64,000 nucleotides of DNA, from contig DATCJO010000063.1 of NCBI GenBank assembly GCA_036562765.1, positions 1-64,000 of the forward strand, given 5' to 3'. Below, piece after piece: positions 42,983-53,439 of the stretch. Under the pieces are notes generated by a model that was not told where the DNA came from, did no database searches, and was given only the letters and a program-made list of their open reading frames with translations. This DNA comes from JAAYFT01 sp036562765. Its GTDB lineage: Bacteria; Bacillota; Clostridia; Tissierellales; Tissierellaceae. Both the position numbers and the translations under genes were made by a program. Positions within the stretch are counted from its first letter, which is position 1, and each line of letters starts with the position of its first letter.

Positions 42983-45900
42983 TGTAAAACCTCCTGTTCT
43001 AAATTGCAAAATGATTTATGTTTGCAATAAAGAGTGCAGTTATTATTTTTAGAATAATCAGCTAAATTTGAATTAGATGATACGAAATTCATGAATTCTT
43101 CTATATTCTCAATATTTTTCCTTAAGCTTTCATCATCCACTGGTACGTCCACTACTTCACCGTTTTCAAGAAATACTAACCTTGCCCTTTCTATTTCCAG
43201 TTTCATTATTTCTTTTACTATATAGGCATAAAGCTGTAATTGAGGTGTGTATTTGTGAACTAGATAATCTAAATCATCTATTTTATTTGTTTTATAATCT
43301 AATATTTCTGCTTTCCCATTTCGAATATTTATCCTGTCAATTACTCCAGTTATATAATAATCATTAACTTTCAAATAAAATGGTCTTTCTACAAATGTTT
43401 CATCATAGTCATCATTGTATAGCTTAATGAAATTATCTATATATACTTTTATTTCATTGTATACTTTTTCTGTATAAGGAATCCCAAAGGACCTTGTGAT
43501 TTTTTCAAGGAAACTATTTATGTCTGCACCTTTCTTATAATGTTGGCAGAATTTATGGACAATATTGCCCTTCTCTAGGCCATCTAACGCCCTATCGTCC
43601 GTTAAATCGATATTATCTTCATCTTCTATTGATGTTAATTTTTTATAATAATCCAAATAAAACTTTCTTTTACATTCTCTAAAGACTAAATACTGTGAAA
43701 TGCTAAACTTTTCAATTTTCCTTTTATTAAATTCTTGTATTTCAAATAATAATGGCAGTTCTATGTTAACATATTCATCTTTTAATAATTCATCTTCAAT
43801 TAGATTTATTGGTTTATTTTCTTCAGCTTCTATATCAATATTTGATATTTTTCTGCACTTAGAATAATCAATTAAATCTTTTATTAATGCCTTGTATCCT
43901 TTATTTGCGCCTTGAAAGCCTAGAATAAGCAATTTTTCAGCCCTAGTCATTGCAACATAGAGAATTCTTTTCATTTCTTCCTTTTCCTTTTCAATTAATT
44001 CATCTTTTATTTTACTATAAAGGTATTCACAACTGTCTATATCAATGCCAATGCCAAGTTCTTTAGAAAATGTTATTTTAGGGAATTTGCTATTTGAAGA
44101 ACTACACATTTCTGGAATTATAACCACTGGAAACTGCAATCCTTTAGATTTATGGATAGTAAGTATCTTTACTACATTTGCATCTTCAGTATAAATTTTT
44201 TCCTGTGATTCATCAGTATCCTTCACATCTTCAAGATAATCAATTAGGTCTTCTAGGGATTGTACTCCATCATTATCAAATTTCTTTACAATATCTAAAA
44301 ACTTATATACATTAGCTACTGCTTGTCTCCCGCCTTGCTTTAACAACAATGATTCAATGAAAAAAGTCTTAGATATTAATTCATTAACCAGATATTCTAA
44401 CCCATAAAGGTGTTTTATTTCATAAAAATATTCAATTAAATCTATTGCTTTTTTCAATTTTTCATTTTCTTCACTACTTATCATGCTATTGTCTATCACT
44501 TTTTTCATTGATTCAAAAACTGTATTTTCATCCCTTAATCTTAAAATCCAGTATATAGTTTCATCAGAAAGGCCAATCATTGGAGACCTCAAAAAACCTA
44601 TGGTAGATATTGCATCAAAGGGATTGCTAATTGCTTTCAATGCATTAATTAAATCTATTATTTCCCTTTGCTCATAAAAGCCTTTTCCTCCAAAATTATA
44701 GAATGGTATTCCATATTTTATTAATGCTTCTTCATATATATTGTCCCTTGTTGATGCCCTAAATAATATTGCAAAATCACCATAATTAAATCTGCCTAAT
44801 GAAACTAATTCTTTTATCCTTTTAGCTATCAGTTCACTTTCATAAATCCTATTATACTGGCTTTTATACTCTCCTTCAGGCACTTCTAGTTCATCATTTT
44901 CAAGTATTTCTATATCTATGTCATTTTCCGAGATTTTATCATAAGACAACTTTATGTAGTTATCCATCAACTTGCTAAAAATATCATTAATAAATTCCAA
45001 TATGGTATTGACTGTTCTATAATTCTTGTCAAGTGTAATTGATTCTCCAAAGGCCTTTTCAATATCATCCATTACATCATAAAAAACATCCAAGTCAGCA
45101 CCTCTAAAGCCATAAATAGATTGTTTTGGGTCTCCAACGACAAATAGGTTCGATTTATCTAATTTTTCATTAACAGAAGTTAACTTGTAAAAAATATCTT
45201 TTTGTAATTCATTAACATCTTGAAACTCATCAATCATTATATATTTAAATTTATCCTGATATCTCTTTCTTATTATTTCATTATCTAATAGCTTAGAAAC
45301 CTTAAGCTGTAAATCTTCAAAATCTAATGCCCCTAATTCTTTTTTCTTAGCTTCATAAATGCCATCTATATCGATCAGTAAATCTAAAACTGTTTCATAA
45401 ATTTCAAGATTATTTTTTTCAAAACAAAGCAATACTTTGATTATTGTTTCCTTTAGGGAATCAATTTTTTCTTGTTCTTTTTTGCTGATGCCTAAATTGT
45501 CATAGAGGATTTTTAAAATATCTGGCAGTTCTTCTTCAGCGTATTTATCTTCTTTAAATTTTGCCCAAATTTCATTATTTTTCAAACTTGAAATCTTACT
45601 TCTTCCCCTGATATTGTCCATTAAATATTGCATATCGTCCTTTATCTTTGTCAAATCATCATTACATAATTTGAAATCATTTAATTGATTGATGACTTTA
45701 TCTTTTAATTCACGAAAACCAATGCCAACAGTTCTTATCTTATCGTAAACTGATAATAAATCTTTTACTAACGAATTAATATCATCTTTTCCAAAAGCTA
45801 AAAGGAGTTTATAAACCCTTTCATCTTCATTTACACCTTTTATTAAAACTTCTTTTATAGATTCCTTTAATAATCTTTCAGACTGATATTTTTCCAGTAC

Positions 45901-46266
45901 CTTAAAATTTGGGTCAACATTTGCCTCTATTGGACATTCCCTAAGAATTCGAGCACAAAAGCTGTGTATAGTTGATATATTGGCCTTTTCCAAATCCCTG
46001 TATAAATTCCTCCATTTACTGCCGTTGCTGAAATTTTCCCTAATGGCTTTTCTAATTCTATCAATCATCTCCTGAGTAGCTTTTTCGGTAAAGGTTATAG
46101 CCACTATAGATTCAATTTCTTTTCCTTCTTCTAAATTCCCTTTTTCTAATATCTGAATATATCTCTTTGTTAAAACACTAGTCTTTCCAGTTCCTGCGCC
46201 TGCATTTACGATTACATTTTTTTTAATTTCTTCTACAGCTTTTTTTTGAGCTTCATTTAATCCCAT
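42979..46266 (-). CDS. addA: AddA helicase-nuclease subunit
   Basis: 1095 residues, somewhat shorter than Bacillus AddA (about 1230). UvrD-type superfamily 1 helicase with Walker A NAGAGTGKTSVLTKRY, DEFQDVNELQ and VVGDPKQSIYGFRGAD, then a C-terminal RecB-type nuclease (GVIDRINIRNGKAEILDYKTNK). Notably it carries C865 (FRECKRKF) and C1077-x3-C1081-x5-C1087, the iron-sulfur staple pattern of Cas4/AddB nucleases. With AddB it resects double-strand breaks for recombination. Starts at a TAATG junction with addB. Confidence 0.93.
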   Translation of the reverse strand: MGLNEAQKKAVEEIKKNVIVNAGAGTGKTSVLTKRYIQILEKGNLEEGKEIESIVAITFTEKATQEMIDRIRKAIRENFSNGSKWRNLYRDLEKANISTIHSFCARILRECPIEANVDPNFKVLEKYQSERLLKESIKEVLIKGVNEDERVYKLLLAFGKDDINSLVKDLLSVYDKIRTVGIGFRELKDKVINQLNDFKLCNDDLTKIKDDMQYLMDNIRGRSKISSLKNNEIWAKFKEDKYAEEELPDILKILYDNLGISKKEQEKIDSLKETIIKVLLCFEKNNLEIYETVLDLLIDIDGIYEAKKKELGALDFEDLQLKVSKLLDNEIIRKRYQDKFKYIMIDEFQDVNELQKDIFYKLTSVNEKLDKSNLFVVGDPKQSIYGFRGADLDVFYDVMDDIEKAFGESITLDKNYRTVNTILEFINDIFSKLMDNYIKLSYDKISENDIDIEILENDELEVPEGEYKSQYNRIYESELIAKRIKELVSLGRFNYGDFAILFRASTRDNIYEEALIKYGIPFYNFGGKGFYEQREIIDLINALKAISNPFDAISTIGFLRSPMIGLSDETIYWILRLRDENTVFESMKKVIDNSMISSEENEKLKKAIDLIEYFYEIKHLYGLEYLVNELISKTFFIESLLLKQGGRQAVANVYKFLDIVKKFDNDGVQSLEDLIDYLEDVKDTDESQEKIYTEDANVVKILTIHKSKGLQFPVVIIPEMCSSSNSKFPKITFSKELGIGIDIDSCEYLYSKIKDELIEKEKEEMKRILYVAMTRAEKLLILGFQGANKGYKALIKDLIDYSKCRKISNIDIEAEENKPINLIEDELLKDEYVNIELPLLFEIQEFNKRKIEKFSISQYLVFRECKRKFYLDYYKKLTSIEDEDNIDLTDDRALDGLEKGNIVHKFCQHYKKGADINSFLEKITRSFGIPYTEKVYNEIKVYIDNFIKLYNDDYDETFVERPFYLKVNDYYITGVIDRINIRNGKAEILDYKTNKIDDLDYLVHKYTPQLQLYAYIVKEIMKLEIERARLVFLENGEVVDVPVDDESLRKNIENIEEFMNFVSSNSNLADYSKNNNCTLYCKHKSFCNLEQEVLH

Positions 46267-49200
46267 TATTCCACCTCCGATAGCTTTTCATATCTGCAAA
46301 CATTTCTGTATATACAGTATTTTGAACATTCCATTGGATTCACGGAGAAATTGCCATTTAATATACCTGCTAAAATATTTTTAATATTGGCTTTTGTATC
46401 TTCCATAAGCTTGTCCCAAACATCTCTACTAACAGCAGCCTTCCTATGCAGTGGAGAAACCAATTTAGTTTCTCCTAATATTCCTAGTTTAACTTGAAAT
46501 TCTCCATTAGATATAACACCATATACGCCAGCAACTACATCCTTATCTTTTTGGGATAAAACATATATTGGCAGCTGCAAGGATAGACCTTTTGACATGT
46601 CATCTATGTCATATACACCATAGGAACTGCTTTTATAATCAACAATTACATATTTATCTTCATTTAAAATCTTATCAATTCTATCAATTTTTCCTCTTAA
46701 TTTTACTTCTTCTCCATCAATTTCAACTGAAAAATCATCATCGCTGCCAAATTCAACTTCAAATGCAAAGGGTATCAATTTATCTTCTGAATTTGATATC
46801 CTATCTATATCATTTTCTATTAACTTAATCAGCCTGTTATATACATTTTCTATGACTAATTGATTCAATCTATTATCTTTATCGTATCCAAATTGTACTG
46901 CATATTTCTCTACAAGCCCTCTAATGTAATCCCTTGTATCATCCACATTAAAGGCTTTATTATTTTTTATGCAATCTTCAAGGTCATTTCTAAATGTATT
47001 ATAATACTCTTTTAAAACCTCATGGTAGATGCTGCCAATATCTATTGGCCTATATTCTTGAAAATATCTTCCCATTTCTTCAACTTTTAGGATATTATTT
47101 AATAAAAAATAATAAGGACATTTACTGTATGCTTCCAAATAAGTATTCGAATAAACCTTATTTCTATGAATTTCTTCCAAATCCTTTTTTATATTTTCAT
47201 TGGATATTAGGCCATTATACTCATTAAAATCTGGTTGTGACCTCTTATATTCACAATAATTTTTTGCATTTATATCTTTAAATTTGTCATTTAACTCAGT
47301 ATTGTGATACCAATAATATGGCTTCAATTCTTCGGTTAAGTTATTGAGATTTGATATTAAGTAATATGAAAGCTCATTCAAAGTTGTTATATCACTGATA
47401 TTATTTTTTATCTGATAATCTATTCCTAAACTTATAATTTTTACCTTTTCCTCAATATTTTCTCCTTTAAACATATTTAAAAGCTCATCTAAAAACATTG
47501 AAAAAACGCTATTTTCCTCTGTCCCTTCGCTTAACGATAAATAAAGCACATTTTTACATGAAGCTATTATAGAAGCAAATTTTATTACTTCATTATTTAA
47601 CCTGTAGTAATAGTTCTTATAATCAAGACCTATATCCCTTAAATATTTAGAGTTGGCATCGTTTATAAAGAAGTTATTATTATTTAAAACTGGATAATAG
47701 CTTTGTGATAATCCAACTATAAACAAAATTTCATGGTTAAATCCCCTGCTGTTAATAGGATTGAGGACTTTAACGCCATTATTGTTGGCATCTTCCTGTA
47801 AAATACTTTCATTTTTCACAGCTTTTAATAAAGCATCAAAATAATCTTCTATTCTTATACCTTTTTCTATCATGGATAACCCTAACATTTTTTCAATTAT
47901 ATCTAAAAGCTTGTCCAATGCTTGCATATCCCTATATAACAACTGATAATTTTCATCTTTTTTATACCTGTTGAAGATTTTATTCCTAATATCATAATTT
48001 TTAATAATTTCTTTAAAAACTTTATTGTAGTTTTCAACTAAATCATAATTAGAAATCAAATCTATTTCATCTTTTAGTTTATTAACTGTATTGCCAATCA
48101 GTTCCATATATTCTTTATAGCTGTTAGAATAGTTCCCTTTATTTAATATATCTACTAATTCTTCTAAACTGCTGAAATTCATCCTTCTCAATATCAGCTC
48201 TACAGCATCTATATGTTCTTCATCTACTATGTTGAAATAATAGGATTTTAACCTGCTAATTAGTCTTTGTTTTTCTCCCTTGTTTATTCTTGTTTCAATT
48301 AAGTTTAGAAATTCCTTTATTAAAGGTACTTGAATTAATGGAATTTCATTTCTTATATTTAGAGGAACTTTTTCTTCTGAAGATATTTTTATCAAGGAAT
48401 CTTTATATTCGTCGCTAAGCAAAATTATTGCCATATCTTCTAATTTACATCCATTTTTATAATGCCTTTTTATCTCTTCAAATACCTTCTTAAGTTCCAA
48501 TTTTATATTTGGCGATTTAATTAATCTAATGTTATCTGTATAATCAAGTTTTTCAAAACCTTCATTAAAGAAGTTGTATCCAATTGTCTCAAAAATGTTT
48601 CTTTCTGTTTTATTTACATGTTTTACTTCAAATCCTAAATCTTTCAACATTTTTAAAGTATTCTCTATAATTGGCATCCTTGTCTTCATTTCAAAAGGAA
48701 TGTTTATATATATGTCTGCATTAGTTTTTGAGAGTTTTTTTAATATCTCCATTTCAACAGGCCTAAAATCATAAAACTCATCTATGATGATAAAATCAAG
48801 TCTATCAAAATTATGTAAGTTCTCATCTAAAATATCAATTGCTTTAAAGTAAGCCCCTTCTCTATCTGTTAATCCACAAGACTTAAGCAACTTTTCATAT
48901 TCATCATAGATAAGCCCAATTTCTTTAAAATATGGATTAGCGGGGCAATTTGATAGATATTCTTGAGGATAAACTAAAGACCTTTTTATTTCTCCTATAA
49001 TATAATTCAAACTTTCTATAAATCCCTTTGATGAAGTTATATTCTTGTAATAACTAAGCTTACCTTCATCAATTAAATTCATAACTGATTTCTTTATTAT
49101 TAAATCCTTCATTGAATCGTTAATGATAAATAAAACTTCGTCCTTCAAAATGTTGTTTACAATATCATCAAAAGTAAAAAGATTAATTTCAAATGTTTTT

Positions 49201-49370
49201 CCAGTTTCATATATAAATCTTTTTCTGTAGTCCTTAAGTAAGCCACCATGGGGCAAAACATAGTAAAATTTATTCCCATAACCTTCTTTTAAATAACTCA
49301 AGGACATATTAAACAGTTCTTTTTTCTTCTCATTGTTAAATGGTCCAAAATATATTATTCTTTCTGCCAT
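46266..49370 (-). CDS. addB: AddB nuclease subunit
   Basis: 1034 residues, N-terminal inactivated helicase-like region, then a PD-(D/E)XK nuclease near the C-terminus (KLRGKIDRI, KYVIVDYKSS). Four cysteines form the expected iron-sulfur staple: C751 (YSKCPYYF) and C1015-x3-C1019-x5-C1025. Cuts the 5'-ended strand in the AddAB complex by family analogy. Its TAA overlaps the addA ATG by one base. It follows nagZ by 10 bases. Confidence 0.92.
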   Translation of the reverse strand: MAERIIYFGPFNNEKKKELFNMSLSYLKEGYGNKFYYVLPHGGLLKDYRKRFIYETGKTFEINLFTFDDIVNNILKDEVLFIINDSMKDLIIKKSVMNLIDEGKLSYYKNITSSKGFIESLNYIIGEIKRSLVYPQEYLSNCPANPYFKEIGLIYDEYEKLLKSCGLTDREGAYFKAIDILDENLHNFDRLDFIIIDEFYDFRPVEMEILKKLSKTNADIYINIPFEMKTRMPIIENTLKMLKDLGFEVKHVNKTERNIFETIGYNFFNEGFEKLDYTDNIRLIKSPNIKLELKKVFEEIKRHYKNGCKLEDMAIILLSDEYKDSLIKISSEEKVPLNIRNEIPLIQVPLIKEFLNLIETRINKGEKQRLISRLKSYYFNIVDEEHIDAVELILRRMNFSSLEELVDILNKGNYSNSYKEYMELIGNTVNKLKDEIDLISNYDLVENYNKVFKEIIKNYDIRNKIFNRYKKDENYQLLYRDMQALDKLLDIIEKMLGLSMIEKGIRIEDYFDALLKAVKNESILQEDANNNGVKVLNPINSRGFNHEILFIVGLSQSYYPVLNNNNFFINDANSKYLRDIGLDYKNYYYRLNNEVIKFASIIASCKNVLYLSLSEGTEENSVFSMFLDELLNMFKGENIEEKVKIISLGIDYQIKNNISDITTLNELSYYLISNLNNLTEELKPYYWYHNTELNDKFKDINAKNYCEYKRSQPDFNEYNGLISNENIKKDLEEIHRNKVYSNTYLEAYSKCPYYFLLNNILKVEEMGRYFQEYRPIDIGSIYHEVLKEYYNTFRNDLEDCIKNNKAFNVDDTRDYIRGLVEKYAVQFGYDKDNRLNQLVIENVYNRLIKLIENDIDRISNSEDKLIPFAFEVEFGSDDDFSVEIDGEEVKLRGKIDRIDKILNEDKYVIVDYKSSSYGVYDIDDMSKGLSLQLPIYVLSQKDKDVVAGVYGVISNGEFQVKLGILGETKLVSPLHRKAAVSRDVWDKLMEDTKANIKNILAGILNGNFSVNPMECSKYCIYRNVCRYEKLSEVE

Positions 49371-49380
49371 AATCTTCCCC

Positions 49381-50622
49381 CTAATTTTTAACTTTATTAA
49401 TTAACTCCAATGTTCTATTATTTATGTCAGTTAAATCAATATCTTCTATAGGCTCATCTTTTAGGTTATATTTTTCTTTTATGCTTAAAATTCTGTAGAC
49501 CTTTTCATTTATTTTTTCTTCAGGTAATTCTCCAGTTCTCACTGCTTCCTTAATAGATTCGACAGCCTTTAATATATTTTCATAACCATGACAAATCAAT
49601 GCAATATCTCCACCGCCTTTTAAAAAGGACAACACAGCTTCTTCTAATGTATAGTTTTCAACTATCGCTCCCATAGTCATATCATCAGAAATAACTATTC
49701 CATTAAAGCCTAATTCATTTCTCAATAAATCATCAATTATCTTAGATGACATGGTCGCAGGGTTGCTGTCAATTTTTGGATATAATATATGGGCAATCAT
49801 TATTGCATCAGCATCATTTTCTATGGCATTGATAAAAGGAACAAGTTCAAAGGATTTCAACTCATCCTTTGTTTTATCTACCATAGGCAGATTAACATGG
49901 GAATCAATACTCGTATCCCCATGGCCCGGAAAATGCTTCACAACTGAAATTACATTTGTTTCTTTAATGCCTAACATAGCTTCAATTCCATTTTCTACTA
50001 CAGTTTCAACATTGGAGCCAAATGCCCTATTCCCTATAACAGGGTTTTTTGGATTTGAATTTATATCTAATACTGGACTAAAGTTCATATTAAAGCCTAA
50101 TGCCTTTACCCTTTCACCTAATATTTTCCCTAGTTCATAAGAAAGAGCCTTATTATTCTTTTTCCCAAATACTGCTGCTTCTGGCAGTTTTACATATGAT
50201 TTTGGAAGCCTGCTTACTCTCCCACCTTCTTCATCAATAGATAAAAACAATGGAATGTTATTTTTTGAATTTAAGTCCTTAATATCATTAAGCAACTTGA
50301 TAGTTTGATTCTCGTCTAAAATATTCCTTGAAAATAATATAAATCCTCCAACTTTATATTCATCAACGAGCTTAACAACTTCATCATTTAATTCAGTTCC
50401 TTCAAAGCCTGCAATTATCAGTTGCCCTATTTTTTCATCCATGGACAACTTACTTAATATTTCCTCTATAGGATCTATCGGTTCTTCCCTAACTTCTTCA
50501 TTAGTCAAATCATCGCCATCATTAGGTATTTTGTTAATTTCATCATTCTCTGGCAACATCCTATTACATCCAACCAATAAAACAAGCATTAGTAACATTA
50601 ATAATGCTTTATTGCCATTCAT
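49381..50622 (-). CDS. nagZ: Beta-N-acetylhexosaminidase, lipoprotein (NagZ, GH3)
   Basis: 413 residues from ATG 50622 (AAAGGA 8 bases before). Upstream in-frame ATGs overlap that site. The signal peptide has lipobox LVGC, so it is anchored outside the membrane like B. subtilis NagZ. The GH3 signature VKHFPGHGDTSIDSH carries the catalytic His/Asp pair, and ISDDMTMGAI the nucleophile region. Releases GlcNAc from peptidoglycan fragments during wall recycling. Only the single GH3 domain is present. It is first in the row leading to addBA. Confidence 0.93.
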   Translation of the reverse strand: MNGNKALLMLLMLVLLVGCNRMLPENDEINKIPNDGDDLTNEEVREEPIDPIEEILSKLSMDEKIGQLIIAGFEGTELNDEVVKLVDEYKVGGFILFSRNILDENQTIKLLNDIKDLNSKNNIPLFLSIDEEGGRVSRLPKSYVKLPEAAVFGKKNNKALSYELGKILGERVKALGFNMNFSPVLDINSNPKNPVIGNRAFGSNVETVVENGIEAMLGIKETNVISVVKHFPGHGDTSIDSHVNLPMVDKTKDELKSFELVPFINAIENDADAIMIAHILYPKIDSNPATMSSKIIDDLLRNELGFNGIVISDDMTMGAIVENYTLEEAVLSFLKGGGDIALICHGYENILKAVESIKEAVRTGELPEEKINEKVYRILSIKEKYNLKDEPIEDIDLTDINNRTLELINKVKN

Positions 50623-50674
50623 CTTCCTCATCCTTTGCATATTTATTTAGTTATATTTTCCCCAAATAAAAAGC

Positions 50675-50706
50675 CAATAAATGGAGAGAAATCTCCCCAT
50701 TTATTG
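50675..50706 (-). terminator. Terminator of the uridine-kinase-like gene
   Basis: CAATAAATGG / CCATTTATTG arms, extended by inner GA/TC pairs, sit just after the stop codon and are followed on the minus strand by GCTTTTTATTT. Confidence 0.8.
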
Positions 50707-50710
50707 CTAA

Positions 50711-52369
50711 TTAATGAATGTCAAAATAAGTTTTTCCTATAAACTCCCTTAAAATAGAATTAGGTGGAATAATATCTTCATTTTCAATATCTCTAAAATA
50801 TTGTAAAAATCTTAATAGCCTTTTTGCTTCGCCATAATGTACGCTGCTATTATCTATGTCTTCCAATAGAGGTACAACATATTTCTTTAAAACAGCTAAT
50901 TCATACACTAGTGCTGAATCAAACATAATATCTGCTTCTTCTTGGAAAGGAAATATATATCTCTCTTCTCCTCTTCTTACTCCTGTCCATAAATCGAAAG
51001 TTCTAAGGGCATTGTTTCCTCTATATTTAATGTCTCTAACCATCCTTCTTATGAGCCTTGTATCTGTAGTAGGAATTCTATTGTGAGCATCTATATTCAA
51101 CTGAGTTAGTGCAGATACGTAGATTTTGTATTTATTCTTTTCTGGTATAAGGCTGGTCATTTTAGGATTTAGGCTGTGAATGCCTTCTAATATAATTGGC
51201 TGATTCTTGTCTACCTTTATGACCTTACCTGACCTTTCTCTCTTGCCTGTTACAAAGTTAAATTTTGGTAGTTCAACTTCTCCTCCTTCTAATAGTATAA
51301 TCAAATCTTCATTTAGCTTTTCCAAATCTATTGCATCAATGCTTTCAAAATCGTATGTCCCATCTTCATTTAAAGGTGTTTTTTCTCTATCAACAAAATA
51401 GTCATCTACAGATATTGATACTGGTCTTTTCCCATTTACCTTCAATTGAACAGCAAGTCTTTTGGAAAAAGTAGTTTTTCCAGAAGCTGTAGGCCCTGCA
51501 ATTAGTATAAGATGTATGTCATCATCCTCACATATTATATCTGCAATATTTGCGATTTTCTTTTCATGGAGAGCTTCAGATACTCTGATTACTTCACCAA
51601 TATCCCCATTTAAGATTTTTTCATTTAGAGAGCCTACATAAGCTAAATCAAGTATTTCAGCCCAGTCGCTGGCTTCTTTGAATACCTTTGACAATTTCTT
51701 TAATTCCTTGAACTTTGGAAGCTTATTTACTGATTCCCTATTTGGAAACAAGATAAGAACCCCAGGAAAATAGTAATTAAGCTTAAAAACATTTACATAA
51801 CCTGTAGAAGGTGCCAAATATCCATGATATGTATCTATGTGGTCACCTATAATGTATATATCAATTTCATCCCTGTCCAAAGAGTTAAAAAGCCTAATTT
51901 TATCATCATAATTATATTTTTTAAATAATTCCAATGCTTTATCTTTGGAAACTTTTTGCCTTACAATCGGATAATCCCTATCAACTATTTCTCTCATTTT
52001 TTCCTCTATTTTTTCTATATCCTTAAAAGTAAAGGAATAATTTCCCTCAAATTCTACATATAATCCTTCCCCAATAAAATGCTCAATTCTCACATCTCTA
52101 TCTGGATACAATTCTCTGCATGCCATGATGAATACTGCTGATATTGTCTTAGTATAAATCCTGTACCCGTCTACATCTGTAATGTCTAGAAACTTAATGT
52201 ACATGTGGTTTTCTACTTCTTTGTTTAAATTATATATTTCGTTTCTTATTCTAGCTCCTAAATATCTCCTATAATTGCTGCCAAAAGCTTTCATTGCAAC
52301 ATCAACTAATTTTGCACCTTCATCAACTAAAACTTCTCCCACTCCCTCAACAAATACTTTTAATTCCAT
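50711..52369 (-). CDS. Uridine-kinase-like protein with TGS/ThrRS-type N-terminus
   Basis: 552 residues from ATG 52369, with GTGAGGTG before it. The N-terminal third resembles the TGS and second additional domain of threonyl-tRNA synthetase. The C-terminal part is a phosphoribulokinase/uridine kinase P-loop domain (GPTASGKTTFSKRL; ISVDDYFVDREKTPLNEDG; PIILEGIHSLNP). Such fusions are commonly annotated as nucleoside kinases; the real substrate is not established. Followed by its own terminator. It follows the RluD-type gene by 13 bases. Confidence 0.9.
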   Translation of the reverse strand: MELKVFVEGVGEVLVDEGAKLVDVAMKAFGSNYRRYLGARIRNEIYNLNKEVENHMYIKFLDITDVDGYRIYTKTISAVFIMACRELYPDRDVRIEHFIGEGLYVEFEGNYSFTFKDIEKIEEKMREIVDRDYPIVRQKVSKDKALELFKKYNYDDKIRLFNSLDRDEIDIYIIGDHIDTYHGYLAPSTGYVNVFKLNYYFPGVLILFPNRESVNKLPKFKELKKLSKVFKEASDWAEILDLAYVGSLNEKILNGDIGEVIRVSEALHEKKIANIADIICEDDDIHLILIAGPTASGKTTFSKRLAVQLKVNGKRPVSISVDDYFVDREKTPLNEDGTYDFESIDAIDLEKLNEDLIILLEGGEVELPKFNFVTGKRERSGKVIKVDKNQPIILEGIHSLNPKMTSLIPEKNKYKIYVSALTQLNIDAHNRIPTTDTRLIRRMVRDIKYRGNNALRTFDLWTGVRRGEERYIFPFQEEADIMFDSALVYELAVLKKYVVPLLEDIDNSSVHYGEAKRLLRFLQYFRDIENEDIIPPNSILREFIGKTYFDIH

Positions 52370-52382
52370 ACAATTCACCTCA

Positions 52383-53357
52383 CTAACTAAATAGATCCCT
52401 TTCTATTTCAGCATATATTCCCTTTACCTCACTGATAAAAACCCTTCCATTTAAATATTCCAGCTCATCATCAAAGCCATTAAATTCTATTTTATATGCA
52501 TGAAGCCACTGATTATTTAAACCGTATTTATCTTCAAAAATCTTATTAATCTTTTCATTGCCATATTTTCTATCGCCTATTACTGGATATCCTAATGAAG
52601 ATAAATGAGCCCTTATCTGATGGGTTCTGCCAGTGATTAAATTCACTTCTAATAATGTATACCCATTTTTTGATTTTATTGGCTTAAAAACAGTAGTTAT
52701 TTTTTTTGAACCCATAGAATCATTTCTCTTAATTTGCACTTTATTTTTCTCTTCATTTTTTACTAGATAAGCATCAGCCCTAAACTCTTTTTCTATAACC
52801 CCTTTAACTATTGTTTTATAGAACTTCTTAATCTTTCCTTTTCTTATGGCTTCATTTATTGATTTTAATGCCTCATAGTTTTTTGCCCCAATAATAATAC
52901 CTGAAGTATTTCTGTCTAACCTATTGCATATTGAGGGAGTGAAGGTTTTCTCAATTCTAGGAATATATTCACCCTTCTGAATTAAATAATTAACCATGCT
53001 GTCAACTATGTTCTCTTCGTACTTTTCCCCTGTGCTGTGAGATAAAATCCCAACAGGCTTATTAATCAAAATTATATTCTCATCTTCGTAAATAATATTA
53101 GGTATCAAATTAGACTTAATTTCCTTTTTCTCAATAAACTTTTCTATTGTTTCATCAGATAGAAATAGCTGGATTATATCTCCTTCAAAAATGGTAGTTT
53201 CTGGATACGCTCTTTTCCCATTAACTTTTATATTTTTCTTTCTAATCATCTTATATATGAAGCTTTGCGGAGCTTTAGACAAATATTTTTTTAAGAACCT
53301 ATCAAGTCTTTGGTCACTTTCATTTTTGCTAATAATAATTTCTTTCAATCTTTTCAC
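52383..53357 (-). CDS. RluA/RluD-family pseudouridine synthase
   Basis: 324 residues: S4 domain (about 14-75) then catalytic domain with CNRLDRNTSGIIIGAKN and GRTHQIRAHLSSLGYPVIGDRKYG. Second RluA-type enzyme of the window, distinct from the one at 26-27 kb. Start is GTG 53357 or TTG three codons later, which has the better spacing from AAAAGGTG. Probably co-transcribed with the uridine-kinase-like gene. Confidence 0.92.
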   Translation of the reverse strand: MKRLKEIIISKNESDQRLDRFLKKYLSKAPQSFIYKMIRKKNIKVNGKRAYPETTIFEGDIIQLFLSDETIEKFIEKKEIKSNLIPNIIYEDENIILINKPVGILSHSTGEKYEENIVDSMVNYLIQKGEYIPRIEKTFTPSICNRLDRNTSGIIIGAKNYEALKSINEAIRKGKIKKFYKTIVKGVIEKEFRADAYLVKNEEKNKVQIKRNDSMGSKKITTVFKPIKSKNGYTLLEVNLITGRTHQIRAHLSSLGYPVIGDRKYGNEKINKIFEDKYGLNNQWLHAYKIEFNGFDDELEYLNGRVFISEVKGIYAEIERDLFS

Positions 53358-53439
53358 ACCTTTTCCGAAAGTTTATGTTATAATTATATTATATACAATT
53401 AGGCTTATAAAACTCATTTCTCCTAAAAGAGGTGAAGAT

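Noticed and set aside
53191..53439. N-terminal extension of the MltG-like protein
   Set aside because: Upstream in-frame codons overlap the RluD-type gene antisense and would place the clear AGAGGTGAAG binding site inside the gene; start set at 53440.
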